From NCBI GenBank assembly GCA_958450365.1, contig CAUEEP010000743.1, positions 4,835,501 through 4,899,500 on the forward strand: a stretch of DNA of 64,000 nt, written 5' to 3'. Source of the DNA: Mesorhabditis belari (lineage: Eukaryota > Nematoda > Chromadorea > Rhabditida > Rhabditidae). A program made the translations under genes and the position numbers. Below are positions 10,841-45,771 of the stretch, piece after piece. Within the stretch, counting starts at the first letter, position 1; each line of letters starts with the position of its first letter. The notes beneath the pieces were generated by a model. It had not been told where the DNA came from and did not search any database. It saw only the letters and a program-made list of their open reading frames with translations.

Positions 10841-11667
10841 ATTCAATTTTGATCCTTTACTCTTCCTGGTGTCTATCAACGTGTCTTTTATTGTTGTAGA
10901 TGTTGTAATCAATATGAATTTCTTCTTCTTCTTTTTTTTGATTCATTAGATGTATAGGATATTTATTTAAATAATCGTTTTTCCTAGCTACTGCCCGTGT
11001 TTCCCGCTGTCACTTTTAGCTCATTGCAAAACGAAAAATTGCCATTGCAGAAAATTGAGAGATTTCTATAAATAAATATATTTATTTTGAATTCACAAAA
11101 TAGAATGAAAAGGGAATATGAATTACGGAAATCTTGAATTTCTCTACAAAATTTTCACCCGCTGGTTCTCAACGATTCATTGCTCTGAGCCAAGTGAATA
11201 GAGTGTAAATAAAGCCGCAAATTTGAGCAAAATGAAAACGTTTCGTGAATCGATAATTCATTAATATACATAATCTTAGTTGTAAGTACAGTGAAAGTTT
11301 TAAGAAATTATAAGAATACAGTCAAACAAGACCAAATTTCTCTTTTTTTTCGAATTTCTCTAGACTCTAGGCATTCTCTAAAACAAATAGTATTTAACAT
11401 TCATCGATATTAGGTTGTTAAATACTATTCAGAGCCTACCGTAATCTTGTCTCAAATTTTTATCAAACCTATCTTTGTTTGATTGAGGTTTTAAAATATA
11501 GCTAGATTCTTTAGCTTTCAAAAGTCGGAACGTTTCAGAAAGCAGATTGCTAGAAAGATGTGCATTCTAGAGGCTAACTCTTCATAAAAGTTGTGAGAAA
11601 ACGTTTAAATATTATAAGAAATGAAGGTTTAAATAAAGTAATCACTATAAGCTTTCACAATTATATA

Positions 11668-18812
<7,145 letters not shown>

Positions 18813-19290
18813 GGCTCACTGAAAAGCTTTATGCAGGGAAATGAAAAAAAAAAAAATTGAAAATGACCTTCGCTTTTGAAGAATTTGCGCAAATGTAATA
18901 ACTATTGCAATTAAAATTCCCGTAAATCCCATAAGTTCAAGGAATTAATGGAGAAAGAAACAATAAGTCTGAGGTTTGAAACAAAAACGAGAGAAAGTTG
19001 ATGAAAAAACACTCAAACAGGGTTTTAAGTGATAAGCGCTTGCTTTTCGGCTCACGCGCTCACCAGAATGAGTGGACAGATGTGTTTATTTGTTTTTGTT
19101 TATCGCTTTTCGCAATTACTTGCCCCGGCAGATAAACAGGAAAAACAGGCGCCCCTACGCGGCGATACAAACGCCGTTATTTGGCCGCTTTTCTCAGCGA
19201 CGATTGCGGTGTGCTTTTAATGCTTTTGCTGCCAGCCGCCTCGGGCTATTTTATTGTACCAAATATTTTCTAGATTTTCTATTAGATCGA
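18813..19290. promoter_or_regulatory. Divergent promoter region, NRAMP / VPS36
   Basis: 478 bp between the two start codons. An acceptor-like TTTTCTAG ends at 19273, 17 bp before the VPS36 ATG, consistent with spliced-leader addition. A GC-richer patch with GGCGATACAAACGCCG sits near 19160. No other element can be named. Confidence 0.5.
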
Positions 19291-21258
19291 ATGGATAGGA
19301 TAACATGGTATCAACCAGCCGAAAGCATGGAAGAAATCCTCTGTCAAGCCGGCCACGTCGGTCTATATGACGGTGATTTGAAACAGGTCCGTTTATCGCC
19401 ATTAACCACGATCGTATCAAGTTTCAGTGTTGATTTCGTAAAAAAATCGAGGTTATTTTAGTTTCAGGATTTTCCTTTAAGCTTTTCCATTAAAGTTTCG
19501 CTATCCTCATCAATTTTATGTGATTTTTAGACCGAATTCGAGGTGGGCACCGTGTCGTTGACGCTTCATCGGATAATATGGGCCGACTCAACCGATCCGG
19601 TAAATTTTTGTTTCTTTCCGCAAACTCTGTTCACTGTTTATAGTGTAAATGTATAATGTTTAGGATCGAAGATTGGTTTTGAATCATCATTTGGTTTTAC
19701 ATGCGGAAAAGCATCATAAATCGATGTTTGGGAAAGGAGGAAAAATCGTGACTCGGGTGAGTTGAATTTGCTTTTTATCATAAATCTTTTCATTTGCAGC
19801 TTTCACCAGCTCCGCAAAGTGCAGTTGGACCTGTGGCCAGTTCGCAATACAACTGCGTGCGTTTTGTTTTTCGAGGTGGCGGTGAAGATGAGGTTGGTTT
19901 AAAATTTGTATTTAAAAATTAGTTTTTCTCTTAACAAAGATTTTCATTTTGAAATGAAATTGATATCTAAGGCGGTTTATTGACACCTAAATTATTTTTG
20001 AGTACAGTTGCTTTAGTTTTTCAAAAAGTATGACGAGGCTTTGAAACGGCGGACCTGGGAGAGGACACCATCAGGAAGCTCTTCAGGAGGGGTGAGCTCA
20101 CTTAAATTTTATTTTAAACGTTTATTAATATATAGTAATATAGTTGTTTCATTCTTAATTTTAGTCGAGAACTTCTACACATCCGGTAGGGCATAGAGCA
20201 GTCGGGATTGGCGGTATCGAAAGGCGACTTGTCGAGAGTCATCAACGGACTCATGAAACAATCAGCCAGGTAAACTTATCCTTGCTTCAAGTTTCTAATT
20301 TGAACCTCAGGCTTTCGAGGACATGTCTAAATTGATGGAGACGGCTCGTGACATGGTGTCATTGTCAAAAAGCATTGCTGAAAAATTGAGAGCACGTCAA
20401 GGATCGATCACAGATGATGAGGTTAATCCCATTCATTCTTCTGTTTTAAATGCTTTTTTTCAGACGGTGGAATTCAAATCCTACTTGTTGTCACTTGGTG
20501 TCTCGGATCCGGTTACAAAGAGCACCTACGGCACAGGCGCCAAATATTTCGAGAAGCTCGCCGAGGAATTGGCGTTTATTCTAGAGCAACCGTTAAAAGT
20601 TATCATTTTCTTTTTTTGTCACTGTTTTGGTCTCTAGGAATGCGGAGGAATGATGACTCTGCCCGAAGTGTTTTGTCGTGTGAATCGTGCTCGCGGTCTT
20701 GAATTGCTTTCTCCCGAAGATTTGCTCAATGCTTGCAACGTTCTTTCAAATGTTGATACACCGTTGGAGTAAGTGGTTTACTGCATTTTTTTCAAGAACA
20801 AATAGATTTGTTACATTTTGAATGATCAAGTAACTTGATTGGTTCATAAAACGTAATGACAAGTCGACCGGCTTTAGTTTGTTTAACATTATAATAAATA
20901 AAAAATGATAATGTTTTTTAGATTACATCGTTTTCCTTCTGGTGTGCTTGTGGTGCAATTGAAGAGTGCGGCCGTTGATAGCACAATTGATGGAACGGTG
21001 GCCCTGGTTAACTCCCAAGTCTCGCTTCTCGTCACTGATCTTGCCTCTTCTCAGGGAATAACAATGGTTTTAGCAAAAGAAAGGTATGCGATTTTATTGT
21101 TTTTATTAGTACATTTTTTTAGTTTCTAAAGTCTTTAAAATAGTATAACATTGTTATTTTTTAGGTTATTGGCTGCGGAGAACAAAGGACTTTTGTGTCG
21201 AGACGACTCGGTTGAGGGTCTTCGATTTTTCCCAAATAAATTTCTGCAGGGCAGTTAG
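19291..21258 (+). CDS. vps-36: VPS36, ESCRT-II subunit
   Basis: Predicted 387 aa, the usual VPS36 length, in 11 exons: 19291-19386, 19531-19599, 19664-19756, 19800-19892, 20017-20091, 20165-20269, 20311-20421, 20464-20598, 20638-20768, 20922-21083, 21165-21258. The N-terminal ~130 residues read as a GLUE domain (pleckstrin-like; [34 protein letters not shown]). A low-complexity Ser/Thr linker, a helix ([20 protein letters not shown]), and two winged helices follow ([38 protein letters not shown]). VPS36 forms ESCRT-II with VPS22 and VPS25, and in animals the GLUE domain binds ubiquitin and phosphoinositides during sorting into multivesicular bodies. No NZF fingers, as in animals. AATAAA at about 21499. 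Confidence 0.95.
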
Positions 21259-21703
21259 AAATCTAGTCACAAATTTTGGCCTTAAAATAAGTTATCCTTT
21301 TCATTTTGTGTTTATCTTCTCTTTTTTCGCGTTTTTTAGCTTTCTCATCATGGGTCTTTGAACAATTCTCGCCTCAATTTGTGTTTGTTTTTTCTCCTTT
21401 TGTACGCGTTTTGTCATTTCATTGCCAAAGTCTTCAGTATGAAAAACTCATGTACAGTGCTTTTAGATAGAAATTTAGTTAGATTGTAGCTTGATCTCAA
21501 ATAAAATAACTTGCCTTTTTAATGGATCGCGTAATAAAAAAAGTTCTTTTTTGTGGATTGAATTTATTAAGGCTGTTGGTTAACCTGTAATATACATTTT
21601 ATGAGATTATGAGCATAAGAGATCGTGATATTTGTATATAATAGATTGAAAGATTAATGGAGATCATAAAACAATAGCAAGTAGGTACAGGGTGACTTAA
21701 ATT
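21259..21703. other. Intergenic region between convergent VPS36 and CED-4 genes
   Basis: Contains the 3' UTRs of both genes: AATAAA for VPS36 at about 21499-21504 and, on the minus strand, AATAAA at about 21563-21568 for CED-4. Nothing else seen. Confidence 0.6.
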
Positions 21704-23785
21704 CTAGATTTTCAATGCCGAGCCAAAGTTTCTTAGGTGGTGGGGTTGATCGAGAGAGCTTGTCCCGTCTGCCTCGGTCTCCCCATCAGAAACCTTTTGT
21801 AGCTTTTCATCCATGATTTCACGAGCTCTCTAAAGGTTCGCCTCGTAAATTTTCCAATTTTTCACCAACCTTGCATTGCTCGGGATCAATTTCCCCTTTC
21901 AGAAACGCTGAGAAAGTGGCTAATGTCCGATAGACGGGCACTTGATCGGTGCGTTTCTCCAAAATCCACGAAAGTCGCGCCAGTCTTGAGAGCACAATTT
22001 CTACCTGAAACTCTCTTCACTCAAAAATTATTTCAATTATCGTACTTCTTGTTTTAGCGACGAGTGCGGCTCAACGTCAACCGGGATGAATTGCATCCAC
22101 ACCTGTAACTCGCTCATTTTCAAAGAAATCTTTTTCATTTACCTCCACTGGAGTCCAAATACTGACCGGCATGAATGCTGACCAAATCAAGGCATCTTGC
22201 AATGATTCAGGGGTGCTAGAAAGATTTATTCTACATAAATCGATTGTTCTAAATCCTCACTTTCTCAAAGACTGCCGTAAAGTGTCACTCATCGATTCGT
22301 GCTTGTAAAGTGATCGACATCGAAGTGCATCCATTCCTTTCGTTCTCAATAGCTCACAAATATCCGATAAGCTGAAAAAAGGTGTTGTTTCGCTTGATGT
22401 AAGCATTCACCGCTCATCCCGACCATCCGCTAACGTTATTAGTTGGCATATTAGTGCCGGTATTCCATCGGTTGCTTCATACACTTTATCACAAAAGCTT
22501 CCTGATATTCCTCTGAAATATTTCATTAGGTATAAAGTATTTGCAATGAACTTGTATTGTAAGTAGGCAGTGATTTCCCCTTGGTTCATGGGAAGAACTT
22601 CCAGTTTTCTCAAAGGAAGCGTAGCGGCCGATCGTAGAAAATCGACATCGCGCGTCGTGATCACGATCCGGCACTAAATTTCCTTAAAAAAGTTAAAATT
22701 AATTTCTTTTTACATTCAATCGATCAAGCCACAATAAACACTCCTCGTTGATCACCTCGTCGACAACGATCAACACATTTGGCCAGTCTAACAAAGCGTC
22801 GATCACCTGAGAATTGTTGTGGATTTGTCGAAACATTTTCGAGTTACCATCTCTTTGACAGCTTTCGGTGAGACCATCTTCTCACACGAGAAATCCAAAT
22901 CCTCTCTCAACAACATTAAAAGATCCATCTGAATTTTTAAAAGTTTAATGTGTTTTAGTAGTTTCATGGAACCTGAAAGGTGTGCAGCTTTTTCTTCGTT
23001 TCCCCAGAATCCGGAATCCAAATGACCGAATCGTAGTGTTGGGTGAGCAAATCGGGATGATCCTCGAGACACTGCGCCACCAACGACGTTTTCCCAGCAC
23101 CCGCACATCCATGTACAGCAACGATGAAACCATCTGAAAGCTGGATATTTGATCTTTTTCTCTTTAAAATGTGCCTGAAACCGAGTTTTCTCGTAATGCC
23201 TCGGCCAGTTGATTGGTGATTTCTCTTTTGATGAGATGTCTTGACGTCGGTACATTGCCCATCAACAGTTTTCGTTTCAACTATAGTCTCTTTTTGTTTG
23301 GCTGACTAGAAAGAGCGTACTAATTTGTCCATATTATCCGGGACGGTTTTTGTGGCGCTAGGTAATCGATCAAGCTTTAAAAACCTCGAACCAGGTAATC
23401 TAAATATTTGGGTGTTGACGGAAATGACGGATTTAAATTACCCTTCTTGAAGCATGTTCTTTAAATGTTCCTGGCCTGAGAAGTCAAAATATTGAAAAAT
23501 TGGTGCAAAGCTAGAACATTTCCTTTTGTACGCACGGAGAAATTCACGATATTTTTCAAGACGAGAAGCCTGAAACTTAACTATAATTGGAGTTTTGTTT
23601 TTATGAATGGTAGTATTGAGTTATTTGTGTACCCGATTTCGAATCATTTCAACTTGTTCTTCGTCAAAATACCCAGCAGTTTCTAGAAAATCCGCTGCTT
23701 CAGGTGTGTCCAAATCATGAATGAAAGCATCTTGTATGCTTGGTTGATGGAAAATTCGACATTCTGCTTCACTCAATACAGTCAT
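21704..23785 (-). CDS. ced-4: CED-4 / APAF-1-type apoptotic NB-ARC ATPase
   Basis: Predicted 508 aa in 14 exons: 23785-23633, 23569-23442, 23399-23321, 23280-23182, 23140-22973, 22928-22848, 22806-22714, 22673-22552, 22512-22411, 22371-22261, 22215-22143, 22102-22046, 22004-21870, 21829-21704. The N-terminal ~100 residues are helical and in CARD position. KLLMGNVP precedes the NB-ARC. Walker A is GCAGAGKTS (164-172), Walker B VLIVVDE (247-253), sensor ITTRDVDF (TTR 273-275). Helical and winged-helix regions follow, then a Gly/Ser-rich acidic tail. CED-4 oligomerises to activate the caspase CED-3 and is held by CED-9 at mitochondria. As in worm CED-4 there are no WD40 repeats. It is somewhat shorter than the C. 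elegans protein. The 39-nt intron at 22551-22513 is in frame and could be retained. Confidence 0.9.
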
Positions 23786-24305
23786 AATTTTCTAAAAAAT
23801 TGTACAAGTTTAATATGGATTTTCCTCGATTTTTTTTAGAGATCAGTGTAAGGAAAGTGAAAGTGCAGAGGTTGAATGAAGTGGGTTTGTTTTGCCAACT
23901 AAATTCTTTCGCTCTTTTACTTTCTATGCCTTCAAGATGATTAAGTTGCAATGGATTTAAAATTGAAAAATTTATCACAGAATTCCCACGAAAAAGTAAA
24001 ATAATGGAAAGATAACCCACAATCGTCAACAACTTTGCTAAATTGAAAATATGTAGCAGCCAGTTGTGCTGCTCCCAGACGGTAAAGCTCAAAAATGATA
24101 AATGTAAATAAATTAAGTTAGTAAATCATAACATTAACAAAGAATACTCTCAAGCAAACAAAAAAGCCCGTTAAGATCATCAACAAGATACCCATTATTG
24201 GGGAGGGATTTATTATCAAATGTCAAGAAAATACAATCAGCACTTTTGGCATCAACAAAAGCGACTATATACAAAGTCTATTGAGTTTATAAAGATTAAG
24301 GTTAT
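23786..24305. promoter_or_regulatory. Spacer between EP400 3' end and CED-4 start
   Basis: 520 bp, AT-rich. On the minus strand it has AATAAA at 24209-24214 for the EP400-like gene, then the region 5' of ced-4. Both genes run the same way, but the gap is longer than usual for a nematode operon (~100 bp). No element identified. Confidence 0.5.
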
Positions 24306-37940
<13,635 letters not shown>

Positions 37941-39278
37941 GCGACACTAAAAGTAACTGGTTTTAAAATTAGATAAATGAACTTTAACAAACAAATTAAA
38001 AATTAAATGCGCATCCCCAGTAACAAGTGGGTCAGTTACAGGATTCTAGATAAGTCATAAACAACATTTTAAATGTTTCAAAATTTTTTCTATGACATAA
38101 TGTCAAAAAATTATTGAATCTAATGGAATCTAAGAAACCACGATTAAATAGAGAAATGTATAAAATTAATCCTTGGCATCAAATTTGAACCGCGCAACGC
38201 GAGCATATAACCTGTGAGTTCTCGAGGGCATGCTAACGTTTTAGCTATTTTTTCGCGTTGTGCAAAAAAGGGTTAACAAGGTCTGATGTTTGTCTGAATG
38301 TCCTACATAATACGGAGAAGAAAATCAGCGACTAACATTTTGCATAAAATAAAGCGGGAGAATGAATCTCCGCCCAAATTAAAGGCTTGCGTTTTTGCCC
38401 GCCGTACATAGGCACGGGTTGTAGCCTCTTTAAACCACCCCCCTCCCCTCTACCTACATCTCTCTTCCGAGCTACCATTATAAACACTCCCTTTCACATT
38501 GATTCGGATATTTGGAGTAGTATGATTCATTGCAAAACAATTTATCAACAAGAGATATCGATTGAGCCACACTAATCAGTCGAAATACTAATATCCCGGC
38601 CCATTCACTTACCTACCTACTCGCAGTTAACTTTTGGGAAAACTTATAGGTTTTTCTGACAGACCAGTGTGCGTTAGCAGAGCGAAATTTCATACATGTA
38701 TGACCAAGTTTTGTCGTAAATCTATATAATTACCCGATCAGCTGATGTGATGTCTCTCGTCTTATCAGTGTACTCACGCTCAAAAGCAAAAGCTTACCTC
38801 GTGGTTTCAAGAGGTCGAGAGTAAACCCCATTTTTGTGACCATTAAAATGTTTTTTTAAGAGTAATGAACAACTTTTATTCACTTTAAAACTTTCACTTC
38901 GATTTACATACATATTTATTGTCTATCTATTTTCAATGCCTTTGAAGCTTTAATTTCGCGAAAATCTCTCCCCCTCCGAACAAGTTTTGGTTGCCGAATT
39001 TTAATGGATGGTCTAAGATTTAGCATCGTGGCTAGAGATGGGATGGGGAAGAGAAGGGACCCTAAGCGTCGCCATTTCTGCGCCCTCTCTTTGTGGCCGA
39101 CTGGCCCGCGCTTCTTCCACTACCCCAGCTGTCAATACACAAAAGAGACCCATAGCCGGGAAGGGTGAACTCGCTCTTCCCTACTCTAGTAACCTTGCGC
39201 TCCTAGATTTTATCCATTTTTTTCTTTTCTGATGCTGTTGACTTTGATTTTGCATCCTTTTTTCATAAGTTTTTTCAG
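37941..39278. promoter_or_regulatory. Divergent promoter region, EP400-like / PIP4K
   Basis: 1.3 kb between head-to-head start codons. Acceptor-like AG sites lie just 5' of both ATGs (CTTTTAG at about 37947 on minus; TTTTTTCAG ending at 39278, directly before the ATG, on plus), consistent with spliced-leader addition. A GC-richer block at 39020-39200 may be a promoter. No repeat or exon supported. Confidence 0.5.
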
Positions 39279-40970
39279 ATGTCCTCTAAAAAGAAGGCAC
39301 CGCAAACGAAAATCAAGAAGGGAAAGATTTTGGTGCCGAAATGGAAGCTATTTCGTGCGAAGGTGAGTGCTTTTTCTATGTAGAAATGATTTTCCTATGT
39401 TTAGGAGCCCATGTTGTCGGTTTTTATGTGGGGGATTAATCATTCGATCGGTGAGCTGATGCACGTGCCTCCACCAACATTGCTTATGCCGGATGATTTC
39501 AAGGTTCGCTAAAAATTTTTCTAATTTTCATGTTGGGTTTAGGCTTACGCAAAGATCAAGGTTGATAATCATGCCTTCAATAAAGACAATATGCCCTCAC
39601 ACTTCAAGGTAATTTTAACACGGAGACAGTGTTCATTGAGCTTTCCAGGTGAAAGAATATTGCCCAAATGTTTTCCGTCATCTTCGAGAGCAATTTTGTG
39701 TGGATCAATATGATTATCTTCGCTCGCTTACCTCAATTGAACCGGTAAAGAGTTCAAGAATGTATTTCATTAATTTTTTTGCTAGGATCCTGATCCTGAT
39801 CAAGTTGACCGGGCCGGTGGCAGCTCCCGCTTCTTTGTTTCTTACGATAAGAAATTCGTTATCAAGGTTTTATTTTAAAGTTTCAGTCTCATTACTTGTT
39901 TTTAGTCAATGGATTCAGAAGCAGTTGCAGAACTGCATTCGGTGATGAAAGAATATCACGAGTATGTTGTGGAAAAACATGGTCTGTTTGAAGTTTCTAT
40001 TTTTTATTTTTTTATTTTCAGGAAAGACTTTGCTACCACAGTATCTTGGGTTGTATCGACTGACTGTTGATGGCAATGAAACGTATCTTATTGTGATGCG
40101 AAATGTGTTCGGCCGCAAATACAATGTACATCGAAAATACGACTTAAAAGTTGGTTTTTTAGTTAACCTATAATAATCCTGTCTTAATTAGGGCTCTACG
40201 ATTTCGCGGGCAGCTTCAGAAAAAGAGAAGGCAAAGGAACTACCCACATTGAAAGATAACGACTTCTTGGAATCAAATGTAAAATTGCGTGTTCCTGAGG
40301 TTTTCACGCGAAAGCTATCCTTTTAAATTTGATATTCTAGGAAGTACGCCATCAGCTTCTTTCTATGCTGGAAGCAGATACGGCCTGGTTGGCTAAGCAA
40401 CATTTGATGGATTATTCACTTTTATTAGGTACCAATAAAATTGTCTCTTTTGTAAATATTGTTTCAGGTATTCATGACGTAGAACGCGCAGTGGCTGAAA
40501 ATGCTGTTCGTCCAGTAGAACACAGCGAAGAAAGGTTTTAAGGACTATTAGAGTTTGATGATTAAGCAGTTTTAGTGGTGATGAGTTAGCCCCCACTCCA
40601 CCGGATTCACCGATTCCTTCTACTGGTGCTTTTCCTTCACAAGAAGGTGGTCCCGATCTGGATGATGAATATTATGCAATCGCATCGTCCGCTGGTAATT
40701 TCTTAATTGAGTATTTTTTATTTCGCTTTAGCAAGTAACGAAAGACTCATCTACTTCATTGGCCTTGTCGACATTCTAACATATTATGGTGTCAAGAAGA
40801 GAACTGCTACGGCTGCTAAAACTGTCAAATATGGAAGCGATGCTGAAAACATCAGCACTGTAAAACCCGACCAGGTTTTTATTTTTTAAAAGGCAGTCTT
40901 AAAAAATGGTTTTCAGTATGCTCGACGATTGGTAGAGTTCGTTTCGAAAGCGCTTCTGTCTCAAACATAA
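39279..40970 (+). CDS. ppk-2: Type II phosphatidylinositol-phosphate kinase (PIP4K; PPK-2-like)
   Basis: Predicted 402 aa, normal for PIP4K, in 13 exons: 39279-39362, 39405-39503, 39543-39608, 39649-39744, 39786-39866, 39906-39981, 40022-40149, 40192-40299, 40341-40428, 40468-40534, 40576-40694, 40732-40874, 40917-40970. The enzyme phosphorylates PI5P at the 4-position to give PI(4,5)P2. Motifs: [17 protein letters not shown] (nucleotide-binding region with the catalytic lysine), [52 protein letters not shown]. The segment [15 protein letters not shown] is like the activation loop of type II enzymes and lacks the glutamate typical of type I PIP5K. A Pro/Asp-rich insert (~275-315) is usual. 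The ATG lies at an acceptor-like AG. Confidence 0.93.
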
Positions 40971-41567
40971 ACCTTTCCGGCTTTATTCAAACCTGTCACA
41001 CGTTTCCTATTTAGTTTGCTATTTTGCATTTTTGATGTTGATTATTTCATTCCAGTCTATTTGATATGCGAGTATTTTGTCCAAGATTAGCGTATTTATT
41101 GACTTAACCACGATTCTCGAGATGTCCAGCCCATGCCCAGTTAAACTAAATCTTTTTCAGTGAAATCTAGAAGATTTTGCAACGTATCTCTTCACAAATT
41201 CACGATTTTTTTTCATTGTCACTCAATGAGATACGTTGTATATTGCTAATTGCCTACTTAAGTCATCTGTCAAAACTGCTATCCACACTACCTTCGCTGA
41301 TGTAAATGTACATCATATTCTGCTTAATTATTTAATGGTTGTAAAACATTTTCCAGGTGTATATTTTTCGTTCAATGTTTGATAAATTATTTTTTGAAAA
41401 GAGATCTTTCGGGTTCTAAGTCGAGCCTTCGACAATATAGTATTTTAAACGAAATTGCGAGATCTTTTGTTAAAACTAGTTTCACAAGCACAGAGATTGC
41501 ACTTGCAACATTGGAGGGATAACACTTACCCACACTAAGCTATGAAGTCGATAAACGGAGTTTAGTT
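40971..41567. other. Intergenic region, PIP4K to kinesin
   Basis: AT-rich 597 bp between two plus-strand genes. A candidate acceptor TTTAG lies 2 nt before the kinesin ATG. An ATACGTTG-containing motif is inverted between about 41180 and 41240 (AACGTATCTC / GAGATACGTT). Nothing else seen. Confidence 0.5.
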
Positions 41568-45328
<3,761 letters not shown>

Positions 45329-45771
45329 ATTTCCTTTTTTTTGTCTAAATTTTTAATTTATACTATCTTTTTTCTTTCTAGTCATTGTCTTTATCCCAAA
45401 AATCTTTCTTTTCAACGAATCTCGCCAATGCTCAAGCGATCTCATTGTGATGCATTTTGGGTCTTGTCAATTTTGGAATAAACTTTATCCTTCAATATGG
45501 CGTTGTTCGAGAAGCTTGGGAAAAAAGACCATTATTTGAGAAAAAAAAACATTTTTATTTGGGATGGAAGAGATTTTTCTGAAATAAACAACTCCTTATC
45601 GCGGCCTCGAATCGACCATCGAAAACAACAGGGCAGAGGGGCACAAACTCCGCCCATTTCCCCTTTTCCCCATTCTTCCTGTCCCCCCATCACACCACAT
45701 CACAATTGATTCGCTTTTTTGAATTTTCGTTGTTTCTAGAAATGTTTTGATAGTTAACCATTTCAGGAATA
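45329..45771. promoter_or_regulatory. Intergenic region, kinesin to aldolase
   Basis: Contains the kinesin poly(A) signal (AATAAA near 45477) and a GC/CT-rich block at about 45598-45700 just upstream of aldolase. An acceptor-like TTTCAG ends 5 nt before the aldolase ATG. Confidence 0.5.

Larger units (their letters stand above)
10302..11667. other. Intergenic region between convergent chromodomain and NRAMP genes
   Basis: Holds the 3' end of the chromodomain gene (AATAAA at 10353-10358), a hairpin repeat and a MITE (listed separately), and at about 11385-11415 a short fragment related to the arms of the repeat at 12366-13119. Nothing else supported. Confidence 0.6.
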
